64,000 nt of DNA from CAIYRG01 sp965247505 (GCA_965247505.1 OZ252020.1:2232001-2296000); one strand, 5' to 3'; positions 44,502 to 54,174 are shown, counted from the stretch's first letter. Translations and numbers: made by a program. Notes: generated by a model from the letters alone, not told the origin.

Positions 44502-44531
44502 AAAAAAATGGGCGAGCCGAAGCCCGCCCAT
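44502..44531 (-). terminator. Rho-independent terminator, minus strand
   Basis: An ATGGGCG/CGCCCAT stem with an internal GC loop, followed on the minus strand by seven T. It ends the DUF6152 gene and could also act on the converging methyltransferase transcript. Confidence 0.75.
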
Positions 44532-44566
44532 TACGTAAATTCCTTGCTTGAACGCGAAACTTGCGC

Positions 44567-44944
44567 TCAGTCGAATTCCTTATCCGTGATGCGACCGTCG
44601 GGTGTCGAAATATACCCAAGGAGGCAGCCGTCATCGCCATCCTTCAAATGATGGCAACGAACACTAATCTCATCGCCAACCTGAAGGGTGTCGCGCTGCC
44701 AGCCACCACGCGTCAGAGCACCAACGCTGCCGCCCTCTAGGGCCCACGTGCTGGTTGTGCCGTCCTCTTTTTCGACCTCCACATAGAGCCAGACATGCGG
44801 GTTGATCCACATGACTTGTGTCACCGTGGCGTCCAGTTCCAAGAACTCATTCAGCTCGTAATTCGCATGCGAGTGATGTGCCAAAGCGGGCACGGCAATG
44901 AGCAGCGCGGCAAGCGATGCAAGACCAAAAGATTTCATTGTCAT
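44567..44944 (-). CDS. DUF6152-like exported protein (copy 1)
   Basis: A 125-residue exported protein: signal peptide ending ALAHHSHA, then VTQVMWINPHVWLYVEVEKE, TWALEGGSVGALTRGGWQRD and VGDEISVRCHHL. The AHHS mature end and WxNPHVWL block are characteristic of DUF6152. Family members often sit by secreted proteins of steroid or aromatic metabolism, without a proven role. GGAG lies 6 nt before the ATG at 44944. A second copy is at 61597-61989. Confidence 0.85.
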   Translation of the reverse strand: MTMKSFGLASLAALLIAVPALAHHSHANYELNEFLELDATVTQVMWINPHVWLYVEVEKEDGTTSTWALEGGSVGALTRGGWQRDTLQVGDEISVRCHHLKDGDDGCLLGYISTPDGRITDKEFD

Positions 44945-45267
44945 ATTCAGCTCCGAGAATTCCTCGGAAACAATCTACACCAGCCGGGCCGCCTGGCAAA
45001 GCATTGGATGAAAAGGGCATCAACTGCACCGCCCGAGGGCCCGGGTCTCCCGGGGCGTGATTCGCCGATCCCGAACGTTGGCTAGCCGAGCGCCGGCCAA
45101 AATTTAGCCCCGCCCGACCTTAGGCCCTTTGAAATCACCCGGGTTTTCCTGTGCGATCACCAGCTTTTGTGGCGCAAGAGCTTGAAGTCTGCACAAGCGG
45201 TGCGCTACACCCAGCCGCCGGGCAACAGGCTGCCGGCGTCTGACCTGGCTCTTTCAAGGAACGCTAA
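44945..45267. other. Intergenic region between divergent genes
   Basis: A 323-bp gap between the DUF6152 gene (minus) and a TonB receptor (plus). It must hold both promoters. A GC-rich palindromic string, CCCGAGGGCCCGGGTCTCCC, lies near 45030. I see no gene. Confidence 0.5.
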
Positions 45268-47406
45268 GTGGGGATTCAAATTCTGCCGGTACTGGCGGCG
45301 GCAATTTGCCTCGCCGCCCTGCATCCCCTCCCGACCTTTGCCCAGGAGGGCGCGCCGGACGAGAACACTGTCGTCTATGACGAAAATTTCTTTGCCCGCT
45401 ACAACGTCAACAATGCCGAGGACATGCTGCGTTTGATCCCCGGCGTCCCGACCATTCTGGATACCCGCGCTGAGCAGCAAGAACGTGGCTTTGGCACAGC
45501 CGGCGCGCAAGTCTTGATCAATGGCCGGCGCTTCCCAGGCAAAGCAAACGAGATCAACACAAATCTGCGCCGCATTGCGCCGGACAGCGTCCTTCGAGTC
45601 GAGCTGATCCGGGGCGTGTCCGGCGACATCGCGGTGCGTAGCGGAGGGCTTTTGGTCAATCTGGTTCTGCGCGAGGGCGCAGGGCTGGCCGGGACGGGCT
45701 CGTGGGAACTCAATGCGCGCTTCAACGATCACGGTGACAAAGGTCTCGATGGTCTTTTGTCCTATAACGGAGTCTGGCGCCAAATAAGCTATTCGCTCGG
45801 CATTGAGCGCAATTTGTGGTCGCCCCCAGCCGGCGACGCGAGATGGACCTATCGCTTTCACGACGAGTTCTATTTTCACCCCACTGGAGAACTCGCAGAA
45901 ATACGACCGCAATCTTGGCAGCGCGATCACGAAAAATGGATTTTCACCGGAGGGCTAATTTACGATTTCACTAATCGTGAACGCTTAGAGCTCAATGCCT
46001 TCTACCAAACACTGGAGATTCAGGAGAAAGAAACAACTCCTTTTGTGCGTTTCGACATCGACGGCGTTGAAACGCTTCCAGCCACGGACTTCCGGTCGCG
46101 CGAATTCGACTATTTCTCGATCTTGGAATTGAGCGGCCAATACGAGGCGGAGTTAGGGCCTGGCGGGTTCACGGGGTTAATACTGCATCGACGCGACAAC
46201 CGCCCTTTATCCGATTATCGCAATCGAATTACGGCGGACGGTACTACCGAACTCAACCGCTCAATCTCCAATTTGGAGCGGGGTGAAGACATACTCCGCG
46301 CGTCCTATGTGTGGCCGCTTTCGGCCCAACATGTTTTGGAAGTCGCGGCTGAGGGTGCGCGCAACACATTGGATCAAACCTTTAGGGTGTTTTTCGATCT
46401 CGACGACAATGGGACGCTGGAGGAAGTAGCAATCCCGACGGCAGTTGCGCATGTCGAAGAAAGCCGCGGGGAGATTTTTGTCAGTCACAAATGGGCACCT
46501 TCGGAAGAGCTTTCAGTCGATTCGTCACTGAACTTTGAGTTCTCCAAAATCTCCAACAATTTTCCTTTCAGCCCGGAACGCCGTCTCAATTTTCTCAAGC
46601 CACGTCTCGATGCGCGTTACAAATTGGGGCAAAGCAATCAGCTCCGCCTTTTGGTGGAGCGCACCGTCAGTCAGCTTGATTTCGGTAATTTCGTGCCCAG
46701 CTATGAAGTGGTCGATCAGCGGATCGAGCCTGGCAATCCCGGATTGGCGCCGGAAAAAACTTGGATCTATGAGGCAGGGTTCGAACACCGCCTGGCCAAT
46801 GATGGCGGCGTGCTCGATTTGCGCGCCTTTTACCATCAGATCACCGATCACATCGATAAAATCCCCTTCATCGATCAGAACAATATTCTGGTTTCGGCGC
46901 AGGGAAATATCGCCGATGCCAATCTCTACGGAATCGAGGGCAGGGCTAGCGTGCGCCTCGGTTTAATCGGCGTGCCCGATGCAACGCTGTCCTTGCGCTA
47001 TCTTCGCCAGTGGTCGGACCTTACCGATCCCTTTACCGGGGACACACGGCGGCTATTGGATGATCGCGGGGGTTATTCCTATGACGCCAGTATTCGCCAC
47101 GACATAACACCTTGGAACATGTCCTATGGGCTCACTTTACAATCCAAGGGCGGCGAACAATACATTAGTGACCTTACGGTGCAGCAATTTTACACAATCG
47201 ACCCGCGCTGGACCGGCTTTGTCGAGAAGCGCATCTTCGGCAATGCCACGCTACGCGTAGAAGCGCAGAATCTTTTTGGGGCAACGGAATTTCGGCGCCG
47301 AGTCCTCTACGCCACCAATGTGTTTGACGGCACCGTCCGGCGCACCGAGCAATGGGACGAAACCCGCGATCTGCGCATCGCGGTCCGCTTGCGGGGATTG
47401 TTTTGA
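45268..47406 (+). CDS. TonB-dependent outer-membrane receptor
   Basis: A 712-residue outer-membrane barrel with a signal peptide ending near PTFAQ. The plug domain is shown by NVNNAEDMLRLIPGVPTILD, QVLINGRRFPGK and VLRVELIRGVSG. The C-terminal strands end FGATEFRRRVLY ... DLRIAVRLRGLF with a terminal Phe. It starts at GTG 45268, 7 nt after AAGGA. No transport genes adjoin, so the ligand is unknown; it is not the B12 receptor (that is at 13699). Confidence 0.87.
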   Translation: MGIQILPVLAAAICLAALHPLPTFAQEGAPDENTVVYDENFFARYNVNNAEDMLRLIPGVPTILDTRAEQQERGFGTAGAQVLINGRRFPGKANEINTNLRRIAPDSVLRVELIRGVSGDIAVRSGGLLVNLVLREGAGLAGTGSWELNARFNDHGDKGLDGLLSYNGVWRQISYSLGIERNLWSPPAGDARWTYRFHDEFYFHPTGELAEIRPQSWQRDHEKWIFTGGLIYDFTNRERLELNAFYQTLEIQEKETTPFVRFDIDGVETLPATDFRSREFDYFSILELSGQYEAELGPGGFTGLILHRRDNRPLSDYRNRITADGTTELNRSISNLERGEDILRASYVWPLSAQHVLEVAAEGARNTLDQTFRVFFDLDDNGTLEEVAIPTAVAHVEESRGEIFVSHKWAPSEELSVDSSLNFEFSKISNNFPFSPERRLNFLKPRLDARYKLGQSNQLRLLVERTVSQLDFGNFVPSYEVVDQRIEPGNPGLAPEKTWIYEAGFEHRLANDGGVLDLRAFYHQITDHIDKIPFIDQNNILVSAQGNIADANLYGIEGRASVRLGLIGVPDATLSLRYLRQWSDLTDPFTGDTRRLLDDRGGYSYDASIRHDITPWNMSYGLTLQSKGGEQYISDLTVQQFYTIDPRWTGFVEKRIFGNATLRVEAQNLFGATEFRRRVLYATNVFDGTVRRTEQWDETRDLRIAVRLRGLF

Positions 47407-47415
47407 GAAGCGGCT

Positions 47416-48210
47416 CTAGACCGCGCGTTTTACCATCATCTGTTTAACTTCACCGATGGCTTCCGAAGGGTTCAGTCCCTTCGGGCACGCATTGGCGCAA
47501 TTCATAATGGTGTGGCAGCGATAAAGCCGGAATGGGTCTTCAAGATCATCGAGGCGCTCGCCGGTCGCTTCGTCGCGCGAATCGGAAAGCCAGCGATAGG
47601 ATTGCAGTAGGGCCGCGGGACCTAAGAAACGATCCGCATTCCACCAATAGGATGGGCAGGACGTCGAACAGCAAGCGCAAAGAATGCATTCGTAAAGTCC
47701 GTCCAGCTTTGCTCGTTCTTCCGGCGATTGCTGCCACTCGGTCGTGGGTGCCGGTGTCGTGGTTTTTAAAAAAGGCTGGATCGACTCATATTGCGCATAG
47801 AAATGGGTGAGATCGGGAACCAAATCTTTCACCACAGGCATATGCGGCAGCGGATAGACATTGATCGTGCCCGATATATCCAACATCGCCTTGGTGCAGG
47901 CGAGCGTGTTCGAGCCTGAGATATTCATTGAGCAAGAACCGCAAATGCCCTCACGGCAGGAGCGCCGAAAGGTAAGCGTGGGGTCGATCTCACTTTTGAT
48001 TTTGATCAGCGCGTCCAGAACCATCGGGCCGCAATCCTCGGTATCGACGGAATAGCTATCGACACGCGGGCTCTCGCTGGCTTCGGGATCGTAGCGGTAA
48101 ATTTTGAGGCGCTTGGCGCGTCGTGGCCGTTTTCCGTCGGCACCTCTGGGCTCGGGCCAGGCTTTGCCTTTTTTGACCTCACTGCCCTTAGGCAAACGCA
48201 ACTGAACCAT
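47416..48210 (-). CDS. sdhB: Succinate dehydrogenase iron-sulfur subunit
   Basis: A 264-residue complex II subunit carrying three clusters: CREGICGSCSMNISGSNTLA then C ([2Fe-2S]), CILCACCSTSC ([4Fe-4S]) and CHTIMNCANACPKG ([3Fe-4S]). It moves electrons from SdhA to ubiquinone at SdhCD on the cytoplasmic face of the membrane. The gene is on the minus strand and about 3 kb from sdhCDA (plus strand, 51210-53843), so it must have its own promoter. Confidence 0.97.
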   Translation of the reverse strand: MVQLRLPKGSEVKKGKAWPEPRGADGKRPRRAKRLKIYRYDPEASESPRVDSYSVDTEDCGPMVLDALIKIKSEIDPTLTFRRSCREGICGSCSMNISGSNTLACTKAMLDISGTINVYPLPHMPVVKDLVPDLTHFYAQYESIQPFLKTTTPAPTTEWQQSPEERAKLDGLYECILCACCSTSCPSYWWNADRFLGPAALLQSYRWLSDSRDEATGERLDDLEDPFRLYRCHTIMNCANACPKGLNPSEAIGEVKQMMVKRAV

Positions 48211-48338
48211 GAACTCCCCCTAAAGAACGACCAGACATCTAGAACCCAGACTCTTCAATAACAAGCGCCCTAGCTTCTGACAAACTCCGGTTGTGACAGA
48301 CGGCCTCCCTTGTAACGCTTCATCGCTCCCCCAGTTGT

Positions 48339-48380
48339 CCTTCCCGGCGCTGCAATGCTTTAGCGTTGCAGCGGGAAGGG
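48339..48380. repeat. Intergenic hairpin in the sdhB upstream region
   Basis: CCTTCCC...GCTGCAA pairs with TTGCAGC...GGGAAGG around a 10-nt loop. It lies in a 338-bp gap (48211-48548) that also holds GGGGATGACA near 48450, the kind of end seen in the dispersed repeat at 34183. No gene is visible in this gap; it must include the sdhB promoter. Confidence 0.6.
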
Positions 48381-48548
48381 AACCCAGGTAGCGACAACGC
48401 GCGAAATTCAACACCTGGATCCCCTTCCCTCGCGCCTTGCGGCGCTCGCCGGGGATGACAATGTGGGGCTGACTGCACAACTCTTTCTAATTCCTGATGG
48501 CGGGCCGATCTTCAAGTCGGACCACGACAAGGCGAAACGTCTCGGACC

Positions 48549-50381
48549 TCAACTCGCGCCTATTTGTTCGAAGAGCCATGCGATCTCGACTTCTTCATTG
48601 CGCACATGCGCGCCGATCACCAGCTGCTCGCAGCGCCGCAAGCTTCCACCCCCCAGATACACACTCTCTTCGATAGAGAGCGCGCCGTCGCTACAGCGAA
48701 AACGCCAGCCCTCGCCATTGGGCAGTTTGAGAATAACCGAACCACCGCCCTGTGCCAGCGAGAGCCGGACATCGGGGTGCATGTGAAACCGAATGGCGAA
48801 CGGGCGGCCCTTATCGCGTTTTCGCGATTTTGGGCCGGTCGGAACCAGCTGGTCGGTGCCGGTAAGCAACAGGCCTTTGGGCGAAAGCGCCAGGCGGCGG
48901 CGATGCAAAATGCCGAAGCGTTGCAAATAATAATCATGGCTGGCTTCGACAAGTAAGCCTTGTGCACTTTCGTTTCGCCGCGTGAGCACCTCGCCTTGTT
49001 CAGCAATTAATCTCGGGCCAATCGCACGGCGTACGACCCCGCGCTGCAGAACAATAGCCGAGGACCTGTCGGCCACGATCACGCTTGAATGGGCGGCCGT
49101 GGCGCGCAAAGCCCCAGCCCACCCGCCGTCCTCGCTTTGCGCAGCGCCGCAATTGACGACAAGGCGTTGCCCGCCGGCACTCATTTCAAACGAAAGGCAT
49201 CCCGCATGGGCTTTGTTGGAATGGATCTGGGGCGGCGGCGCACCGACATCGAGCAGCACCAGGGTGCGGCCACCGGCAAGCCGCTGAAAAGCCGAATGGG
49301 GAGCATGACCGAAGGGGCGGCCTTGGATCTCATCATGTTCAAGAAGCGTTGCAATCAGCCGCCCATCGCTTTCGCCGCCGCCATTAAACACCGCAAGGCC
49401 GCCATCCCCGAGACGGAAAAAACGCACCATCGGCGCCATGCGGTCAAGCGCACCTCGCAATGCGGTTTGCGTTTCGCGATTTGCCGCGTCGAGCGCTTGC
49501 TGAACCATCACAAGGATATGGAAGGCTTCGACCAAGTCTTGCGGCGAACGACTTACATGACCGCCGTCGGGCAAAACTTGTGTTTCGATTTCATCCGAAA
49601 GGCGTTTTAGTCCGAGATTGGCACTGGCCCGATCGGACAAACACAATCCCGCCAAAGCCAGCGCAGCGCTTGCACGCAGGCGCGGCAAACCGGCGGGCGC
49701 CTTTGAAATCGTGCGCGCAAGCATGCGGGTCTGATTGCGCATCGACACGAAGAATTTCAAACGCCACACCAAATCGGATTCGGCGAGAAAAAACCGCCCA
49801 TGGGCAAAGATGTTGAGAAAACGCAGTGCGATAGTTTCCGGCTCCCAGGCCGGTTTGCCGTAAACCGAGCAAAGCCGAAGCCAATCGTCGGTAAGTCCCA
49901 ACGCAAATTCGCGGGCGTGCTCGCCACCGGCCGCTTCAAGGTGACGCAGCCATTCGAAGCCGTGCAGCGCATGCGCAAAGTTCTTGCTGGGCGACGGGCA
50001 CTCGAAAATCGACTTAGATTTCGCGTCCACACTGTGACCGGCAAAGCGAAAGCGTCCACGGAAATAGGCGTCGGCCTCGTCGAGCTTGCGCGTGCGTGGA
50101 TCGAGAGGATGAAACGCGATGCGATCGGTGATTTTCCCGCGAAGGGACAGACGGTAAAAAAAGCCCGGGCGAAATGCCGTGTAAAGCGCTTCGCGAAAAT
50201 TGCGAAGCATGGCCTTGAGCGCTTGGCTCCAAAGCGCAGGACGCCATCCTTCGCCCCTGCTTGCCGAAACCGGCGTACGAATGACGGGTTTTTGTACCAG
50301 CGGCGCCCCTTCGCTTTCGGCTACGGGCGCTACTCGCGGTTCATCCGCGGAGGCTAGCGATGCGGCCTGCGTAGTCGGCAC
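48549..50381 (-). CDS. Heparinase II/III-family protein
   Basis: A protein of about 610 residues with an N-terminal alpha/alpha-toroid-like helical part (WLRHLEAAGGEHAREFALGL) and a C-terminal beta-sandwich of the heparinase II/III type (GCLSFEMSAGGQRLVVNCGA, RATAAHSSVIVADRSSA). It would cleave or bind an acidic polysaccharide. In many alphaproteobacteria it is found beside rpe and purH; rpe is here, purH is 18 kb away. The start GTG at 50381 has a perfect AGGAGG 5 nt upstream, within the end of rpe; an ATG at 50435 overlaps rpe more and lacks a site. No signal peptide is seen. Confidence 0.85.
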   Translation of the reverse strand: MPTTQAASLASADEPRVAPVAESEGAPLVQKPVIRTPVSASRGEGWRPALWSQALKAMLRNFREALYTAFRPGFFYRLSLRGKITDRIAFHPLDPRTRKLDEADAYFRGRFRFAGHSVDAKSKSIFECPSPSKNFAHALHGFEWLRHLEAAGGEHAREFALGLTDDWLRLCSVYGKPAWEPETIALRFLNIFAHGRFFLAESDLVWRLKFFVSMRNQTRMLARTISKAPAGLPRLRASAALALAGLCLSDRASANLGLKRLSDEIETQVLPDGGHVSRSPQDLVEAFHILVMVQQALDAANRETQTALRGALDRMAPMVRFFRLGDGGLAVFNGGGESDGRLIATLLEHDEIQGRPFGHAPHSAFQRLAGGRTLVLLDVGAPPPQIHSNKAHAGCLSFEMSAGGQRLVVNCGAAQSEDGGWAGALRATAAHSSVIVADRSSAIVLQRGVVRRAIGPRLIAEQGEVLTRRNESAQGLLVEASHDYYLQRFGILHRRRLALSPKGLLLTGTDQLVPTGPKSRKRDKGRPFAIRFHMHPDVRLSLAQGGGSVILKLPNGEGWRFRCSDGALSIEESVYLGGGSLRRCEQLVIGAHVRNEEVEIAWLFEQIGAS

Positions 50382-51033
50382 CGTCTCCTCCTTTCCCGTT
50401 TCCTGGCCCGTTTCCGGACCCACGAAAAATCGCATTGCCGGCGACAAGCGTATCGGCACCGGCTTTGATAACGCGCTTAGAGGTGTTTTCGTTTACTCCG
50501 CCGTCCACTTCCAACCAGATTGTTTGTTCCGAAGCCGTGATCCGTTCTCGCACCGCTTCGATCTTCGGCAATTGGTCCTCGAGAAAGGCCTGTCCGCCGA
50601 AACCTGGATTGACGGTCATCACCAAAATCAGATCGACAAGATCGAGAACCGGGTCCACGGCATCGACCGGCGTACCTGGATTGAGGACAATGCCCGCCTT
50701 CTTGCCCAAAGACCGGATGCGCTGCAGCGTGCGATGGGGATGCGGACCCGCTTCCGGATGAATGCTGATGATGTCGGCGCCGGCTTCGGCAAAAGCAACG
50801 ATATAAGGATCGGCCGGGGCAATCATTAAATGGCAATCGAAGGGCTTGTCCGAATAGCCCCGCAGCGCTTTGACCACGTCCGGCCCAATGGTCAAATTCG
50901 GTACAAAATGCCCGTCCATAACGTCGATATGGATAAGATCCGCCCCCGCCGCGGAAATAGCTGCGACTTCTTCGCCCAACCGCGCGAAATCTGCCGACAA
51001 AATGGAAGGTGCTATACGAACCTGATTCGCCAT
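50341..51033 (-). CDS. rpe: Ribulose-phosphate 3-epimerase
   Basis: A 230-residue TIM-barrel enzyme that interconverts ribulose-5-phosphate and xylulose-5-phosphate. Signature motifs are APSILSADFARLGEEV, HIDVMDGHFVPNLTIGP, LVMTVNPGFGGQ and LEVDGGVN. A Gly-rich insertion (GSGNGPGNGKGGDGADYA) lies near the C-terminus. The last 41 nt overlap the start of the heparinase-like gene, indicating coupling. Confidence 0.96.
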   Translation of the reverse strand: MANQVRIAPSILSADFARLGEEVAAISAAGADLIHIDVMDGHFVPNLTIGPDVVKALRGYSDKPFDCHLMIAPADPYIVAFAEAGADIISIHPEAGPHPHRTLQRIRSLGKKAGIVLNPGTPVDAVDPVLDLVDLILVMTVNPGFGGQAFLEDQLPKIEAVRERITASEQTIWLEVDGGVNENTSKRVIKAGADTLVAGNAIFRGSGNGPGNGKGGDGADYAGRIASLRG

Positions 51034-51209
51034 AAGACTAGTCTATGTGCGCTATTCATGCGGACGCCACAACTTGTTGGCGAAAATCTGCTCGCCAAGA
51101 ATCTGGTCCACGCCCGCGAGACCAGTTTCGAACATGGCGATGTTGACTCGGAAATCCCTCTCCCTACACTCCGAACAGCACGAAACACCTATTCTACCGG
51201 GGATTTTCA

Positions 51210-51659
51210 ATGGCCGATGGCCCTAGCGAGGGTGGCGCGGGAGCGCAGGCGCGGCCTCAAGCCGGTTCTCGCCCTATGCCCCTGTCTCCGCACCTGACTA
51301 TCTATCGCTGGCCGATCACCATGGCCGCTTCGATCGTCCATCGCGCCACCGGAATAGCGCTTGCGGGCGGTACATTGTTTCTCACCTGGTGGCTGATCGC
51401 CGCCGCAAGCGGGCCCGACGCCTACGACAATTTTGTCGAATTCGCGGCGGGGACTGCCGGACGCATTATCCTTTTCGGCTTCGTCGGATCGCTGGCCTTT
51501 CACCTGTTGAACGGCCTGCGCCATCTCGCTTGGGATCTTGGGTATGGATATGGGCTTAACATTGCCCGGCTGTCCGCTGCCTTGGTCTTTGGCCTTTCGC
51601 TGCTGATAGCCATTGGCGTGTTCGCGTTGGGCTATATTGAAAATGGGAGCCTATTTTGA
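51210..51659 (+). CDS. sdhC: Succinate dehydrogenase cytochrome b556 subunit
   Basis: A 149-residue membrane anchor with three hydrophobic helices. The typical opening RPMPLSPHLTIYRWPITMAA, SIVHRATGIAL and the heme region HLLNGLRHLAWD are present. It helps form the quinone site. GGGGA precedes the ATG. It overlaps sdhD (TTGA). Confidence 0.95.
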   Translation: MADGPSEGGAGAQARPQAGSRPMPLSPHLTIYRWPITMAASIVHRATGIALAGGTLFLTWWLIAAASGPDAYDNFVEFAAGTAGRIILFGFVGSLAFHLLNGLRHLAWDLGYGYGLNIARLSAALVFGLSLLIAIGVFALGYIENGSLF

Positions 51660-52042
51660 GCACGCCGACAGAGATGAGAACGCCATTATCGCGCGCGGCC
51701 GGCCTCGGCTCGGCGAAACGCGGAACGGTGCATTTCTGGCGTCAACGCATGAGCGCGGTTGCCCTTGTGCCGCTCTCCATTTGGTTTGTTTGGGGTGCGC
51801 TTTCGCTTGTCGGCGGAAATCTCGCCGAGGTGCTTGTCTTTTTGGGCGAGCCGATCAACGCGATCTTGATGTTTCTCTTTCTCTTCGCAGCGCTCTATCA
51901 CATGACGCTCGGCATTCAGGTGGTGATCGAAGATTACATTCATGGGGAGCGCATCAAGCTGCTTTGCCTCATGCTCAATCGTTTTTATGCGTTTGGCATC
52001 GGCTTCGCCGCCGGCTTCGCGCTTCTCAAAATATCTCTTTAG
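51656..52042 (+). CDS. sdhD: Succinate dehydrogenase membrane anchor subunit
   Basis: A 128-residue anchor with three helices. VHFWRQRMSAVALVPLSIWF and the heme-ligand region ALYHMTLGIQVVIEDYIHGE match alphaproteobacterial SdhD. The start TTG at 51656 overlaps the sdhC stop; an ATG at 51674 is an alternative. Confidence 0.93.
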   Translation: MSTPTEMRTPLSRAAGLGSAKRGTVHFWRQRMSAVALVPLSIWFVWGALSLVGGNLAEVLVFLGEPINAILMFLFLFAALYHMTLGIQVVIEDYIHGERIKLLCLMLNRFYAFGIGFAAGFALLKISL

Positions 52043-52055
52043 GAACTCCCCGCTC

Positions 52056-53843
52056 ATGCGCGAATATCCGATAATCGATCACACCTATGATGTGGTGGTT
52101 GTAGGCGCGGGCGGCGCGGGACTGCGCGCGACATTGGAAACCGCGCGTCTGGGCCTAAAGACCGCATGTATCTCCAAAGTCTTTCCGACCCGAAGCCATA
52201 CCGTCGCCGCGCAAGGCGGTATTTCGGCTGCTTTGGGCAATATGGGTGAGGACGATTGGCGCTGGCACATGTACGACACCGTGAAGGGCTCGGATTGGCT
52301 CGGCGATCAAGACGCGATCGAGTATTTGTGCCGTAAGGCGCCCGAAGCGGTGTACGAGCTGGAACATTTCGGCGTGCCATTTTCACGGACCGAAGAAGGA
52401 AAAATTTATCAGCGTGCCTTTGGCGGCATGACCTCTAATTACGGCGAAGGCATCGCGCAGCGCACTTGCGCCGCCGCCGACCGCACCGGCCATGCGATCC
52501 TGCACACGCTATACGGTCAGTGTCTGCGCCATGAGGTGAATTTCTTTGTCGAATATTTCGCGCTCGATCTGATTATGGAAGAGGGCGAAGTGCGCGGAAT
52601 AATGGCCTGGAAGTTAGACGATGGTACGATTCACCGCTTTCGCGCCAATCGGGTTATTTTGGCGACCGGCGGCTATGGCCGCGCTTATTTCTCCTGCACC
52701 GGCGCGCACACTCAAACCGGCGATGGCAATGCCATGGTGCTGCGTGCAGGTCTGCCGCTGCAGGATATGGAGTTCGTGCAGTTTCATCCCACCGGCGTTT
52801 ATGGCGTTGGGGTGTTGATTACCGAGGGTTCGCGCGGTGAAGGCGGTTACCTTACCAATGCATCGGGCGAGCGTTTCATGGAACGCTACGCGCCCAATGC
52901 CAAGGACCTTGCCTCACGCGACGTCGTCAGCCGGGCCATGACCATCGAGATTCGCGAGGGGCGTGGCGTAGGACCGAACAAGGACCATATCTTCCTGCAT
53001 CTTTCCCATCTCAATCCGAAAATTTTGCACGAACGTCTTCCCGGCATTTCTGAAAGCGCACGCATATTTGCCGGCGTCGATGTCACCAAAGAGCCGATCC
53101 CGGTAATCCCGACCGTTCACTACAATATGGGCGGAATTCCTGCGAACCATTTCGGCGAAGTGCTGACGCTCAAAGACGGCAATCCCGATTCAATCGTTCC
53201 CGGGCTGTTCGCCATTGGCGAAGCGGCTTGCGTATCGGTGCATGGCGCTAACCGCTTAGGCTCGAACTCGCTGGTCGATCTGGTTGTTTTCGGCAAAGCG
53301 TCGGGCGAACGCGCGGCCGAAGGGATCGAGCCGGGCCAGGAACAGCGCGACCTGCCGAAAGAAGCGGGTGAGGAAGCCTTGGCGCGCCTTGATCGCTTCC
53401 GTTTTTCGAAAGGCAAAGTGCCGAGCGCCGATCTGCGCGCGAAAATGCAAAAAGTGATGCAGAGCGATGCGGCCGTATTTCGTACCGGCACAACACTGGC
53501 GTCCGGGCAAAAGGCGATCCGCGAAATACACAAACAGATTCCCGATATCGGCGTTTTCGATCGCGGGCTGATCTGGAATACCGATCTCGTCGAAACGCTC
53601 GAATTCGACAATCTTCTTTCTCAGGCGATCGTCACCATCGATGGAGCTGCGAACCGCGAAGAATCGCGCGGCGCTCATGCACGCGAAGATTTTGCCGAGC
53701 GTGACGATGAAAATTGGATGAAACATAGTTTGGCCTGGTATGACGACAAAACAGCCGAGACGCGCCTCGACTATCGTCCGGTGCATAAATTCACGCTGTC
53801 AAACGACATTGAATATATCCCACCAAAGGCGCGGACTTATTAA
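52056..53843 (+). CDS. sdhA: Succinate dehydrogenase flavoprotein subunit
   Basis: A 595-residue catalytic subunit. The FAD-binding VVVGAGGAGLRATLE, the flavin-His context FPTRSHTVAAQGG, substrate residues in HPTGVYGVGVLITEGSRGEG and the C-terminal SLAWYDDKTAETRLDYRPVH are intact. It starts 14 nt after sdhD. sdhB does not follow, unlike the common sdhCDAB order. Confidence 0.97.
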   Translation: MREYPIIDHTYDVVVVGAGGAGLRATLETARLGLKTACISKVFPTRSHTVAAQGGISAALGNMGEDDWRWHMYDTVKGSDWLGDQDAIEYLCRKAPEAVYELEHFGVPFSRTEEGKIYQRAFGGMTSNYGEGIAQRTCAAADRTGHAILHTLYGQCLRHEVNFFVEYFALDLIMEEGEVRGIMAWKLDDGTIHRFRANRVILATGGYGRAYFSCTGAHTQTGDGNAMVLRAGLPLQDMEFVQFHPTGVYGVGVLITEGSRGEGGYLTNASGERFMERYAPNAKDLASRDVVSRAMTIEIREGRGVGPNKDHIFLHLSHLNPKILHERLPGISESARIFAGVDVTKEPIPVIPTVHYNMGGIPANHFGEVLTLKDGNPDSIVPGLFAIGEAACVSVHGANRLGSNSLVDLVVFGKASGERAAEGIEPGQEQRDLPKEAGEEALARLDRFRFSKGKVPSADLRAKMQKVMQSDAAVFRTGTTLASGQKAIREIHKQIPDIGVFDRGLIWNTDLVETLEFDNLLSQAIVTIDGAANREESRGAHAREDFAERDDENWMKHSLAWYDDKTAETRLDYRPVHKFTLSNDIEYIPPKARTY

Positions 53844-53931
53844 ACAGCCTAGAATTGGTTAAACGGCCTAGATTTGGCGTGGCGTTTCTTTCAAACTTTG
53901 TGTGTCAACCGAGAAATCTATGGAGGGCCTA

Positions 53932-54174
53932 ATGGGACTACTCATAAATCTCGCGATCGGCGCAGTTGGCGGCAATCTCGCCGGAATGCTCCTCAAGGAC
54001 AAAAGCCTTGGCGTGTTGTGGAACTCCGTCGTCGGCATTCTCGGCGGAGGGCTCGGATATTACCTACTGGGGATAGTTGGACTGGGCGCCACGGGCATGA
54101 TCGGAGGTGTCGTCGCCTCCCTTGTTGGCGGCGCGGTTTTGCTCCTCATCATTGGTCTTATTCGCAACAGGTAA
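53932..54174 (+). CDS. GlsB/YeaQ/YmgE-like small membrane protein
   Basis: An 80-residue, glycine-rich protein with about three hydrophobic segments (LLINLAIGAVGGNLAGMLL; VGILGGGLGYYLLGIVGL; IGGVVASLVGGAVLLLIIGL). The organisation resembles the GlsB/YeaQ/YmgE (transglycosylase-associated) family of stress-linked membrane proteins. The ATG at 53932 follows GGAGG by 6 nt; an earlier ATG at 53920 contains that site. Function unknown. Confidence 0.6.
   Translation: MGLLINLAIGAVGGNLAGMLLKDKSLGVLWNSVVGILGGGLGYYLLGIVGLGATGMIGGVVASLVGGAVLLLIIGLIRNR

Noticed and set aside
48211..48548. Possible CRISPR or phage attachment site in the repeat-rich gap
   Set aside because: Only one imperfect hairpin and no regularly spaced repeats; no phage genes nearby.
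53844..53890. Repeated CCTAGA-TTGG string after sdhA
   Set aside because: Two short, imperfect copies only; no clear function.
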